Positions 22,279 through 30,425 of a DNA stretch of 39,059 bases are shown here, one piece after another. Both the position numbers and the translations under genes were made by a program. Source of the DNA: Muribaculaceae bacterium (lineage in GTDB: Bacteria; Bacteroidota; Bacteroidia; Bacteroidales; Muribaculaceae); the NCBI GenBank assembly GCA_017454355.1, contig JAFTDD010000023.1, forward strand, positions 1 to 39,059, given 5' to 3'. Position 1 is the first letter of the stretch, and every line of letters begins with the position of its first letter. The notes beneath the pieces are model-generated. The model had not been told where the DNA came from. It saw nothing but the letters and a program-made list of their open reading frames with translations, and searched no databases.

Positions 22279-22440
22279 TCAGTTGTCATAGAACTCTTTG
22301 TCGCGGGCGCAGGTGATGCCCCGACGACGCATCTCGGCGTTGTCGTGGATGTGGGTGTTGGGGAAGCGACCGCCTTTAACGAAGAAAATCTTCACCCCCA
22401 ATAGAACCACCGCGATGGCCACTAGTGCCACCACTATCAT
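22279..22440 (-). CDS. Small single-helix membrane protein conserved in Bacteroidales
   Basis: 53 residues if started at ATG 22440 (MIVVALVAIAVVLLGV). A longer start at 22485 is possible, but its second and third codons coincide with the -7-like box TATTTTTG at 22475-22482, which argues against it. One N-terminal transmembrane helix (2-20) is followed by the conserved cytoplasmic tail KIFFVKGGRFPNTHIHDNAEMRRRGI with a Cys. Similar 50-65-residue proteins are widespread in the order and uncharacterised. Function unknown. Confidence 0.65.
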   Translation of the reverse strand: MIVVALVAIAVVLLGVKIFFVKGGRFPNTHIHDNAEMRRRGITCARDKEFYDN

Positions 22441-22598
22441 CACTGTCGCTATCACAAGTAAGTTAAATTTTGTGCAAAAATACAACTCTTTTCTAAATTA
22501 TGCGAGTAGTATCAGAAATTTTATGTACTTTTACGACTGATTTAGGTTTTTTTAGCAAATAACCGACTTTTAGAACCATTAAAATATTATCAATTATT

Positions 22599-24053
22599 AT
22601 GACAATCAAAGACCTGAAGCCGGCCCTGGTGTGGAGTATCTTCGACCAGATTAACCAGGTGCCCCGCCCCTCAAAGAAGGAGGACAAGATTCGTGAGTGG
22701 CTTGTGAAGTTCGCCCAGGACCACAATTTGGAATACAAGGTAGACGCCATCGGCAACGTGGCTATATTCCGCCCAGCGGCCCCCGGCCTGGAACACGTCA
22801 AGCAGGTGGTTCTGCAAGGCCACATGGATATGGTGGCCGAGAAGAACAAGGAGAGCAACCATAACTTCGATACCGACCCCATCCGCACCATCGTGGAGGG
22901 TGAGTGGCTGCGTGCCGACGGCACAACACTCGGCGCAGACGACGGTATGGGTATGGCCGGCGCGCTTGCCGCAATGATCGACCCGGAATTGAAGGTTGGC
23001 CCGCTCGAGGCTTTCTTCACCGTTGATGAGGAAACCGGTCTGACGGGAGCCAGCAACGTGGGTGAGGGAATGCTCAGCGGTGACTATCTGCTCAACCTCG
23101 ACAGTGAGGACGACGGCGTGATCACGATGAGTTGTGCCGGCGGTGTGGACACTATCGCCGAGTTTGACTTCAAGTCCGAAGCCGCTCCCGCAGGCCTCGA
23201 ATGGTTTGAGGTGAAGTTCGCCAAGATGCAGGGTGGCCATAGCGGCACCGACATCTGTCTGGAGCGTGGCGCCGCCACCAAGTTGCTCTGCCGCCTGCTG
23301 TGGGAAGTGGGGCAGAAGGTGGACTTTGAGTTGGCCACAATCGACGCCGGCAACCTGCGCAACGCTATCGCACACGATGCCGAGGCTATCATCGGTGTCC
23401 GTCCCGCCGACAAGGAGGCTCTTGCCGTGGCGTTCAATACCACCAGCGCCGACCTCAAGGACGAGTACGCGGTTGCCGAGCCCACGATGGAAATCACTTG
23501 CCAGAGTGTCGACGCACCTTGCTGCGTCATTGAGAAGAAAGTGGCTCAGGCCGTAATCAACACTGTTTTTGTCGCCCAGCACGGCGTGGTGAGCGTGAGC
23601 CTGCTGATTCCGCACTTCACTGAGACCAGCACCAACCTGGCCAGCATCAAGGTCAAGGACAACGTCATTGAGGTTGTCACCTCGCAGCGCAGCGCCATTG
23701 AGAGCCGCAAGTTTGACATCGCCCACCGCATTGAGCAGACTTTCAAACTGGGCGGCGCGCGCGTGCGCCACACCGATGGCTATCAGGGTTGGGCTCCCAA
23801 GGCCAACAACCACATCCTCGACATCGCCATCCGCGAGTGGAAGAACCTCTATGGCGTCGAGCCTACTGTGGAGGCTATTCATGCCGGCTTGGAGTGTGGC
23901 CTCTTCCTGAAGGTGTGCCCCAATATGGACATGATTTCTTATGGCCCCACGCTGCGTGATGTGCACTCGCCCAAGGAGCGCGTCCACATTCCCGCTGTGC
24001 AGAAGTTCTGGGACTTCACCGTGGCTATCCTCAAGGCTGTCGCCGCCGAGTAA
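22599..24053 (+). CDS. pepD: Cytosol non-specific dipeptidase (aminoacyl-histidine dipeptidase)
   Basis: 484 residues, full length for the M20C family. The N-terminus LKPALVWSIFDQINQVPRPS is diagnostic. Metal-site residues are visible: GHMD (H75, D77), LGADDG (D114), and catalytic DEETGLTG (E144/E145). Further C-terminal motifs are MQGGHSG and GLECGLF. It cleaves Xaa-His and other dipeptides in the cytoplasm using zinc. It is read alone, with its stop followed by a CCTAAAGGAGGGG motif and a very strong terminator. The start codon at 22599 is preceded by an AT-rich leader without a clear Shine-Dalgarno site. Confidence 0.95.
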   Translation: MTIKDLKPALVWSIFDQINQVPRPSKKEDKIREWLVKFAQDHNLEYKVDAIGNVAIFRPAAPGLEHVKQVVLQGHMDMVAEKNKESNHNFDTDPIRTIVEGEWLRADGTTLGADDGMGMAGALAAMIDPELKVGPLEAFFTVDEETGLTGASNVGEGMLSGDYLLNLDSEDDGVITMSCAGGVDTIAEFDFKSEAAPAGLEWFEVKFAKMQGGHSGTDICLERGAATKLLCRLLWEVGQKVDFELATIDAGNLRNAIAHDAEAIIGVRPADKEALAVAFNTTSADLKDEYAVAEPTMEITCQSVDAPCCVIEKKVAQAVINTVFVAQHGVVSVSLLIPHFTETSTNLASIKVKDNVIEVVTSQRSAIESRKFDIAHRIEQTFKLGGARVRHTDGYQGWAPKANNHILDIAIREWKNLYGVEPTVEAIHAGLECGLFLKVCPNMDMISYGPTLRDVHSPKERVHIPAVQKFWDFTVAILKAVAAE

Positions 24054-24107
24054 CGTCTCCCCACTCCCTGCCCTCTCCTAAAGGAGGGGAGCAGCGATAA
24101 AGTCAAT

Positions 24108-24163
24108 AAAAACAATTAAAAACAAGTCCTATTGTTTAAAGGACTTGTTTTTAATTGTTTTTT
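24108..24163. terminator. Bidirectional terminator with perfect 23-bp stem
   Basis: The left arm at 24108-24130 (ending AACAAGTCCT) and right arm at 24140-24162 (starting AGGACTTGTT) are perfect complements with a 9-nt loop and A/T tracts on both ends. It serves the convergent pepD (+) and nagA (-) genes. Confidence 0.93.
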
Positions 24164-24188
24164 ATCTCTTAAAAAAGGAAGGATGACG

Positions 24189-25340
24189 TCACACGCGGCG
24201 GCCCAACGAGTAGACGTCCTGCAGGTCGAGGTCCGGAGTGAGCAGCAGGATGTCGGCGTCCTTGCCGCGTTGCAGCGAGCCCTTGCGGTCATAGATGCCC
24301 ATGATGCGTGCCGGGGTCTCGCTGGCCATACGCACAGCGTCGCTCAGCGGCACTTCGGCTTGAGAAACCATCGTGCGGATTAGTCTGTCCATAGTGGCTA
24401 TGCTGCCGGCCAGAGCACTGCGGTCCGAGAGTTTACACACGCCGTCCTCGATAATCACGCGCGGATCGAAGGCGCGTTGACTGTTACTGCACGACACGGC
24501 GAGGGCGTCGGTAATCAATGCTGTACGCTCCACGCCTTTCATGCGGTAGACCAGTTTGAGCAGCGTGGCGGGCACATGGATGCCATCGCAGATGACCTCA
24601 ACGGTCATGTCCGGCATCAAGTAGACACTCTCGACGGTGCCGGCGTGCTTAAACTCGCGCACGTTGTGGAAGCCCGGCATACCATTATAGAAGTGCGTGG
24701 CGTGGGTGTAGCCGGCGTCAACAGCGGCAAGCACATCGGGATATTCGGCGGCGGTGTGGCCGATGGCGGCGATAATGCCTTTCTCGGTGATATAGCGCCC
24801 CATGCCGATGGCACCCGGCAATTCCGGCGCGACGTCCCAGCGGCGCACGCAGTCAAAATCCTCAACGATGTGGCGGTATTCCTTGACGTCGGGCAGGCGG
24901 ATGATGGTGGGGTCTTGCGCACCGGCTTTGCGTGGGTTGAAGTACGGGCCCTCAAGGTGCAGTCCCATGATGGTTGTCGTGGGGTCGCTCTCCATGATTG
25001 ATTGGCACGCGTGGCATGCGGCCTCCATCTGTTGCAGGGTGGAACTTGACAGTGTTGCGAAGATTGCTGTCGTGCCGTGCTTGAGGTGCGCTTTGGCGGC
25101 GGTGTTGAAGGCCTCTACGGTCCCTTCCATAAAGTCGCTGCCGCCGCCGCCGTGGCAATGCAGTTCGATGCCGCCGGGCACAATATAGCAACCGCCGGCA
25201 TCGACGGTGCTGTCGGCGCCGGGCAGAATGTGGCAACTCTTGGTAACCTCGGCGATGCGTGTGTCGTCAATGACGACCGAGCCGCCTTTGACCCACCCCT
25301 GCGGCGTGAGTATGGTTCCGTTGTAAATCTGCGTGATCAT
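24189..25340 (-). CDS. nagA: N-acetylglucosamine-6-phosphate deacetylase
   Basis: 383 residues, the family's usual length. Motifs in order: HCHGGGG (61-67; H61 and H63 in the metal-site position), HLEGPYFNPRKAGAQD with the metal-binding Glu, GHTAAEYPDVLAAVDAG, THFYNGMPGFH, ICDGIHVP, and catalytic Asp in LITDAL. It removes acetate from GlcNAc-6-phosphate in the cytoplasm, feeding amino-sugar or peptidoglycan recycling. No nagB is adjacent. It is monocistronic, bounded by the terminator at 24108-24163, with a TAAATTTG -7 box at 25362-25369. Confidence 0.95.
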   Translation of the reverse strand: MITQIYNGTILTPQGWVKGGSVVIDDTRIAEVTKSCHILPGADSTVDAGGCYIVPGGIELHCHGGGGSDFMEGTVEAFNTAAKAHLKHGTTAIFATLSSSTLQQMEAACHACQSIMESDPTTTIMGLHLEGPYFNPRKAGAQDPTIIRLPDVKEYRHIVEDFDCVRRWDVAPELPGAIGMGRYITEKGIIAAIGHTAAEYPDVLAAVDAGYTHATHFYNGMPGFHNVREFKHAGTVESVYLMPDMTVEVICDGIHVPATLLKLVYRMKGVERTALITDALAVSCSNSQRAFDPRVIIEDGVCKLSDRSALAGSIATMDRLIRTMVSQAEVPLSDAVRMASETPARIMGIYDRKGSLQRGKDADILLLTPDLDLQDVYSLGRRV

Positions 25341-25361
25341 CGCACCTATTTTTTGACTTCA

Positions 25362-25369
25362 CAAATTTA
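25362..25369 (-). promoter_or_regulatory. Candidate -7 box for nagA
   Basis: TAAATTTG on the minus strand about 22 bp before the nagA start; no convincing -33 element at the usual distance. The 302-bp gap 25341-25642 holds this and the box at 25594-25601, and I see no further feature in it. Confidence 0.4.
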
Positions 25370-25593
25370 CTATCTTTTGTTGAAACGGCATTGTGTCGTA
25401 AGCATTTTTTTTGAATTATTTACATTTTTTCAGGATAATCCCGAATCTCCTTACTAAGATTGAATTGTCTATAGTTAATGGTGTGAGCGGATCGCAATCG
25501 CGAGAAGACTTTTAAAATCGGCAATAATGTTTCAAAATCAGCAAAATCAGAGTTGAAGCGCGCGTGAGGCAATGTGGTTAGACGGTTTTTACC

Positions 25594-25601
25594 TATTTTT
25601 G
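25594..25601 (+). promoter_or_regulatory. Candidate -7 box for the amidohydrolase gene
   Basis: TATTTTTG, 41 bp before the start at 25643; -33 TTG not evident. Confidence 0.4.
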
Positions 25602-25642
25602 TAGGAGCAAAAGCCATTCAGACTTAAAAACATACTGACGAC

Positions 25643-27277
25643 ATGAAACAGACGATTATTCTTGGCAACATCATCACCATGGATGAGAAAAGGCCCTTTG
25701 CCAAGGCCGCATTAGTCAAGGACGGAGTGTTTGCGTATATCGGCGATGCCGAGCAGGCCAAGCGCTTTGCGGCGGCCGACGCCCGAGTGCTGGACTATGG
25801 TGACAATTTCATCTACCCTGGTTTCCTCGAGTCGCACTGCCACGGCCATCTGGCCGGCGCGCGCGCCATCGGTCAGGCCAACCTGACGCAGGTGAGCATC
25901 ACCGACTATGACCGCTACCGCGAGATTATCAAAGAGTTTATCGCTGCCAACCCGCAACGCGAACTCTACCTCGCCGCCGGATGGGTCGAGAACGAGCAGT
26001 ACGTCACCAAGGCTTATCTGGACGAGATTTGTCCCGATAAGCCGCTGATTATGCAGACCGGTGGCGGTCATTCGTGCCTGCTCAACACCAAGGCGCTGCA
26101 GTGGGCCGGCATCGACGCGGCCTACGCCAAAAGTACCGGATATGAGATGGTGCACGTCGACGAGGACGGCGAGCCCGACGGCTACATCTGTGAGAACCCG
26201 GTCTTTGAGATTATTCCGCGCCTACCCACCTCATTAGACGACGCCAAAGCCTATCTGCTCGCCTGGCAGGACTTCGCCATCAAGAGCGGCTTCACCGCCG
26301 TTGGCGATGCCGGCGCTGAGGTCGCCTACCGTCTCTCGCCACAAGCCTACCACGAGTTGGAGAAAGAAGGCAAGTTGAAGTTGCGCACCTACGCCTACAT
26401 GTATGTCAACGACAACGTCGATGACCCCAAGGCCGAGGTAGCGCGCGTTGTCGCCCAGCGCGCGACAATCAGCGGCGAGTATTTCCATATCATCGGCCTC
26501 AAGGCTTTCCTTGACGGCGTGACCGAGGCTCACACCGGTTGGCAAAACCAAGACTACCTCGACGAGCCCGGCTACCACGGCGTGGAGCGCTTCAACGACC
26601 ACGACAAGATGGTGGACATGATTGTCGCCGCCGATGCCGAGGGACTCGCCGTGCACGTCCACAGCGAGGGCGGCGGCGCCACGCGCTTTATGCTCGACTG
26701 CATCGAGGATGCCCAGCGGATTACCGGCGACCTCAACCAACGCAACGTGCTGGCGCATCTGCACTATGTGGCCCCCGAGGATATCCGCCGCATGGCGGCC
26801 ACCGGCTCGGTGCCGGCCGTCGCGCCGCTATGGTCGCCCAAGGTCCCCGGCGTCTATGAGCAAGAGGTGAGATATGTGGGACAGGAACTGGCCGATCAAG
26901 CCTACCCGATCAAGTCATTCTTTGACGCCGGCGCAAACGTGGTCTTCCATTCCGACTATCCCGTCTCGCCCATGATGAACGTCCGTTACAGCATCTGGAT
27001 GGCCGAGACCCGTAAGGCGCCAAAGGAACTGTTCGGCGACATCGACACGCAACGCAACCTCGGCCAGGCCATCACTCGCGAGCAGTCGCTGCGCGCCATG
27101 ACCATCAATGTGGCCCGCGCATGGCATCAGGAGCATCGCATGGGCTCGATCGAGGTCGGCAAACTTGCCAACATGACGGTGTCTGACTGCGACTTCCTCC
27201 ACGACGACCTCGATAAGGTGGAACAGGCCAAAATCCTCGCCACCATCATCGACGGCACCGAAGTCTACAAAGCCTGA
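25643..27277 (+). CDS. YtcJ-like amidohydrolase
   Basis: 544 residues. It begins with the beta-sandwich segment typical of the superfamily (IILGNIITMDEKRPFAKAAL). The metal HxH follows in LESHCHGHLAG (H65, H67), then AGWVENEQY, MQTGGGHSCLLNTKAL, FLDGVTEAHTGW, HVHSEGGGATR and the final Asp in FHSDYPVSP. These match the amidohydrolase 3/YtcJ group, metal-dependent hydrolases of uncertain substrate. It has no signal peptide and so is cytoplasmic. The gene stands alone and ends at a CCAT-phased palindrome shared with the convergent nuclease gene. Confidence 0.9.
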   Translation: MKQTIILGNIITMDEKRPFAKAALVKDGVFAYIGDAEQAKRFAAADARVLDYGDNFIYPGFLESHCHGHLAGARAIGQANLTQVSITDYDRYREIIKEFIAANPQRELYLAAGWVENEQYVTKAYLDEICPDKPLIMQTGGGHSCLLNTKALQWAGIDAAYAKSTGYEMVHVDEDGEPDGYICENPVFEIIPRLPTSLDDAKAYLLAWQDFAIKSGFTAVGDAGAEVAYRLSPQAYHELEKEGKLKLRTYAYMYVNDNVDDPKAEVARVVAQRATISGEYFHIIGLKAFLDGVTEAHTGWQNQDYLDEPGYHGVERFNDHDKMVDMIVAADAEGLAVHVHSEGGGATRFMLDCIEDAQRITGDLNQRNVLAHLHYVAPEDIRRMAATGSVPAVAPLWSPKVPGVYEQEVRYVGQELADQAYPIKSFFDAGANVVFHSDYPVSPMMNVRYSIWMAETRKAPKELFGDIDTQRNLGQAITREQSLRAMTINVARAWHQEHRMGSIEVGKLANMTVSDCDFLHDDLDKVEQAKILATIIDGTEVYKA

Positions 27278-27308
27278 AACAAGTTGGAAACAGTGCAGAT
27301 AATTTTTA

Positions 27309-27418
27309 ACATAAATATCCATAAATATCCATAAATTATCCATAAAAATAAACTCATGTTCTCTTAAGATTCATGTTCTCCTGTCTAAAATTCATGGATA
27401 ATTCATGGAAATTCGTGG
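27309..27418. repeat. CCAT-phased palindrome between convergent genes
   Basis: CCAT at 27319, 27329 and 27340 on the left; CATGG or CGTGG at 27393, 27404 and 27414 on the right. Spacings 10, 11 and 11, 10 mirror each other. The arms CCATAAATATCCATAAATTA and TAATTCATGGAAATTCGTGG pair with a few G-T positions. CATGTTCTC is repeated at 27355 and 27372 in the loop. It may serve as a bidirectional 3' structure. Confidence 0.8.
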
Positions 27419-27466
27419 TTAAAAATAATAAGCGACTTTTTACAGTGGACTCATAATTATAGGGTT

Positions 27467-28591
27467 TCATTTGGAGCCTTTGCGGCGGTTGCAGTCTCGG
27501 CACAGCATTTGGCAGTTGTCGACGACGGTGCGGCCTCCCTCTCGCCACGGCGTGATGTGGTCGCCCTCCATAAACTCAAAATCAAACTCTTTGCCGCACA
27601 CTGCGCAAAGATGGTTCTGTCGCTCCCACACGGCGAGTTTGATGTCGTCGGGGAATGCGCGCAGGTCAAGGTGGCGCTCGTCGCCGGTGAGCACATAGGG
27701 GATGATGCCGCCTGACCGCTGCACCTCGCTGTCGCGCATCAGTTCGCCAATGCGCTGCCACAAGGCTTTGGTGTCGAGCGTGATGCCGCTATAGCGGTCA
27801 TACCACAATGCCCAGTCAAGTCCTTTCATGATTTTGCGGAAGCGTTTGAGGTCAAAGTTGGTGATAGCCCAGTTGAGCACATTTTGGAAATAAGTCCACA
27901 GGTTATTGGCGTTCGGGTCGTGCTGATGTGCGGCCATATAGCCGACGATGGTCTGCGGGTTGCCTTGTCGTGTCTCGTGTTCGGCTATCCATTGCAGCGC
28001 CTTTTCGAGATAGTCTTGCCGAATAGCCGTGCCGTTGACCAGGTCACGTCCCAAACGATAGGCACCGCAATTGTTTTTTGAGAAATGCCGCTTGGCGTCG
28101 GTGACAAAAGGGCCTGCATAGACGGCATTTCGGATTTCCTGTGCGTTAAGCGGCTTTCCGGCGATATTGATGGTCTGGAACCACGCGAGTTTCTCGCTCG
28201 GCTCGCCCTCACAGACGTACACGGTTAGGCGGTAGTCGAGAATTTTCTTTTGCACGTCGGCGGGCTGATTGAAGAACGCCTTGAAGTCGTAACTGAATTT
28301 TCCGGCGACGTACTCGCAGAGCGACAGAGTGCGCTGCTGTCCGTCCATCACCTCATAGGGGCACTCGGCGTCCTCGCCGCGTCTTACCCAGTACATCACG
28401 TTGAGCGGGTAGCCTTTGAGCACAGTGTCGATAACGGCCTGCTGCTCGCGCTCGTTGTAGATAAACTCACGTTGGTAAGGTGGCCGGATGTCGAGGAGGC
28501 CGTCATAGCCTCGCACGCCCTGTTCGTCATTGTTGACATATCCGCGAGTAATCTCCCCCACGGTCACCTCTATCTGCTTAATGGTCATCAT
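27467..28591 (-). CDS. DUF262-HNH nuclease
   Basis: 374 residues. The DUF262 part (about 5-300) has IRPPYQREFIYNEREQQAVIDT and the signature DGQQR (83-87), associated with NTP hydrolysis or DNA-end handling in GmrSD-type restriction proteins. The C-terminus is an HNH domain: zinc pairs C329/C332 and C364/C367, with catalytic GDHITPW (H345) and N359. Proteins with this architecture cut DNA, in GmrS-GmrD often modified DNA. It lies 14 bp after an EcoRI-family adenine methyltransferase, so the two are probably one operon acting as restriction or defence. No SspE or pgl genes are nearby. Confidence 0.9.
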   Translation of the reverse strand: MMTIKQIEVTVGEITRGYVNNDEQGVRGYDGLLDIRPPYQREFIYNEREQQAVIDTVLKGYPLNVMYWVRRGEDAECPYEVMDGQQRTLSLCEYVAGKFSYDFKAFFNQPADVQKKILDYRLTVYVCEGEPSEKLAWFQTINIAGKPLNAQEIRNAVYAGPFVTDAKRHFSKNNCGAYRLGRDLVNGTAIRQDYLEKALQWIAEHETRQGNPQTIVGYMAAHQHDPNANNLWTYFQNVLNWAITNFDLKRFRKIMKGLDWALWYDRYSGITLDTKALWQRIGELMRDSEVQRSGGIIPYVLTGDERHLDLRAFPDDIKLAVWERQNHLCAVCGKEFDFEFMEGDHITPWREGGRTVVDNCQMLCRDCNRRKGSK

Positions 28592-28605
28592 AATAATAAC
28601 TAATT

Positions 28606-29682
28606 TTATTGCAAACGCGGGTGGCGATTGCGAATGAGGATTCGACTATATACACGTTTCCCGTTAATTATTCCGCAACCGCCACGGTCTTCAGGATGAG
28701 GCTTATATTGCAACCGCCAAAGTATGTCTTTTGGAGCCGATGCCCTTGTATTGCCGCTTGCCTGCCATATTATCTCAAATTGAGATGGGTTGTACTTGTC
28801 GAGGAAGGTGATTGGCACTCCCATCACTCCGGCATAGTCGCATGGGATGTCTTGGGTTCGACCAACCTCAATAGCATCATAATTCTCATATGTGGGATAT
28901 TCATCCGGTGAATAACGGCAAACTAAATCAAGTTCCTCGTTTCGCTTTGGTATTTCAAGATTAGTAAACCAATGAACTCCTGAGACCCTAATCATGCCTT
29001 GTTTATGGTCAGTCGCAGTCGCAATATCATCATAAGGTGACACGAAATGTGCCGCCCCTCCTTTAAAACCATATCCCAACCAAATCTCGTTGTTGATTAC
29101 CAAAGGGAAAATTTCTCTATAAATTATTGCACCTTGATTCCCGACAATTAAGAATTTCTTGTGGTGGGAGATGAGTTGGGCGATGTATTCACGGAACAAA
29201 GAGAACGGCGGGTTGGTCACTACGATGTCGGCCTCGTCGAGCAAGGTGACGCACTCTGGGTCGCGAAAGTCGCCGGTCTTCAGCAGCGACAGCACGTTGC
29301 GGTCGTTTTGAAGCAGATACTGCACGTCGCTCAAGTCCACCGCACCGTCGCCATTGAGGTCACTCACCTCGGTAATCTCAACCTTAAACGCCTGTTTGCG
29401 GGGCTCCTCCTCCAAGTCCTCAAAGCGAATAACCATCTCGGTGCCCTGCACAGGCGAACCATTATAGCACGTGCAGATGAGTTTCTTCAGCCCCAACTGG
29501 TTGAAGCGCAGGGCGAAGTATTTGAAGAAATTGCTCTCGTAGGGGTCATCGCAGTTGCAGAGCACCGTCTTGCCGCGGAAGTGCGGCCAGTAGTGTTGCA
29601 GTTCGCGCTCGATGTCGACCAGTTGGGTGTAGAACTCGTCCTTTTTGGCGACCTTTGCCGCGTTGAGGTTCTTGTTTGCCAT
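28606..29682 (-). CDS. EcoRI-family adenine-specific DNA methyltransferase
   Basis: 358 residues from ATG 29682 (MANKNLNAAKVAKKDEFYTQ), the family's start; the open frame runs 26 codons further but through non-family residues. SAM-binding region is VLCNCDDPYESNFFKYFA (40-57), catalytic motif IV NPPF (157-160) in ADIVVTNPPFSLFREY, then GYGFKGGAAHF. These match the EcoRI methylase family, which methylates adenine N6. Between the two halves is an EF-hand-like loop, DLNGDGAVDLSD (108-119). It precedes the DUF262-HNH gene by 14 bp. A 15-bp inverted repeat sits 6 bp upstream of the start, and a strong promoter lies about 350 bp upstream. Confidence 0.92.
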   Translation of the reverse strand: MANKNLNAAKVAKKDEFYTQLVDIERELQHYWPHFRGKTVLCNCDDPYESNFFKYFALRFNQLGLKKLICTCYNGSPVQGTEMVIRFEDLEEEPRKQAFKVEITEVSDLNGDGAVDLSDVQYLLQNDRNVLSLLKTGDFRDPECVTLLDEADIVVTNPPFSLFREYIAQLISHHKKFLIVGNQGAIIYREIFPLVINNEIWLGYGFKGGAAHFVSPYDDIATATDHKQGMIRVSGVHWFTNLEIPKRNEELDLVCRYSPDEYPTYENYDAIEVGRTQDIPCDYAGVMGVPITFLDKYNPSQFEIIWQASGNTRASAPKDILWRLQYKPHPEDRGGCGIINGKRVYSRILIRNRHPRLQ

Positions 29683-29687
29683 CAGAA

Positions 29688-29726
29688 TGATTGATAATGA
29701 ATGATATAGCAATTCACTATCAATCA
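29688..29726. promoter_or_regulatory. Operator-like inverted repeat at the methyltransferase start
   Basis: TGATTGATAATGAAT (29688-29702) and ATTCACTATCAATCA (29712-29726) are inverted with 14 of 15 positions matching and a 9-bp spacer. It covers the ribosome-binding region of the methyltransferase. It could be an autoregulatory operator or an mRNA hairpin. Confidence 0.6.
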
Positions 29727-30026
29727 CGCCATGACACAACAAAGGCGTGCAGCACACCATTGATTGCGTCCAGCTATGAGGCAGCGTAGGATGGAAACCT
29801 CAGTCCAGTAATCAATATGACGCGACACGCCTTATAGGCATGAAGCATCACTATTATCAAATTGGACGAAGGATTCCAACACGTATGCTGAAACCTTATC
29901 ACATATTATTTCGGTGACGTTATTTCCAATAAGTTTCCTACGCTTTTGGCTGAACGCGAAATAATAGCGAATGCTGTTTATTATACCACGATGTAATTAC
30001 CCGTCGTGCCGGATGGCACTCGCGGA
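29727..30026 (-). ncRNA. Long structured 5' leader or small RNA upstream of the methyltransferase
   Basis: The promoter at 30033-30063 would start transcription near 30026, leaving about 345 nt before the ATG at 29682. The minus-strand RNA contains several stems: GUGCC-AUCC-GGCAC (about 30007-30020), GGAAAC...GGUUUC (about 29893-29940), UUGGA...UCCAA, CAUGCC-UAUAA-GGCGUG (about 29827-29843) and CACGCC...GGCGUG (about 29727-29752). No convincing ORF is present. I do not recognise a known RNA family. Confidence 0.35.
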
Positions 30027-30032
30027 CGCTTG

Positions 30033-30063
30033 CAAAGTTACCGCTTTTACCGCTAACCACAAA
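30033..30063 (-). promoter_or_regulatory. Promoter of the methyltransferase-nuclease operon
   Basis: Minus-strand TTTG (30060-30063), 19-bp spacer, TAACTTTG (30033-30040): full Bacteroidetes consensus. Confidence 0.65.
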
Positions 30064-30109
30064 ATTTTCACCCCATTTTTTTTGATGTACCACTAAAGAG
30101 CCGCCTAAC

Positions 30110-30223
30110 GGCAGGAAATCTTTCAAAATCTTAATTTGTTTAATCAAGTTTCTAAAATAGAACATAGTGATAAACAAGAAATAATTCAAGAAAATGTAGG
30201 GACACAATGAATTGTGTCCCTAC
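30110..30223. repeat. Dispersed element with 13-bp-stem hairpin, copy 2
   Basis: Same order as 19478-19570: GGAAATCTTTCAAAATCTT, TCAAGTTTCTAAAATAGAA, then a perfect hairpin with arms GTAGGGACACAAT and ATTGTGTCCCTAC (30196-30223). The stem bases differ from copy 1 but remain paired. Confidence 0.7.
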
Positions 30224-30375
30224 AAAACGCTGATATTCAAAACTATTGCTACTTTAGAAACTCAATTTTGTTAACTTTAAAGTCGTCGCTGGGAGGCGAG
30301 GCCCTACAAGGAGGTGGCTAAACTATACAAGACTTTGTCTTGCAATACACAACCTTTTTTTGTGAGATAAAATAT

Positions 30376-30402
30376 TTACGGGAATTCTCGAGAATTCTCG
30401 GG
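30376..30402. repeat. Short CG-phased palindrome 3' of ispF
   Basis: CG at 30379, 30389 and 30399 (10-bp period) around the perfect palindrome GAATTCTCGAGAATTC (30382-30397), 24 bp past the ispF stop. Confidence 0.75.
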
Positions 30403-30425
30403 AGATAAATTGCGAGGCGGCATTT

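Noticed and set aside
22671-23987. Minus-strand ORF of 438 codons
   Set aside because: Antisense to pepD; no recognisable motif.
29683-29760. N-terminal extension of the methyltransferase to 29760
   Set aside because: Family proteins start at MANKN-like sequence; the extension is Cys-rich, unrelated, and overlaps the operator-like repeat.
29938-30207. Minus-strand ORF of 89 codons upstream of the methyltransferase
   Set aside because: Spans the promoter and a dispersed repeat, has no family features and unlikely composition.
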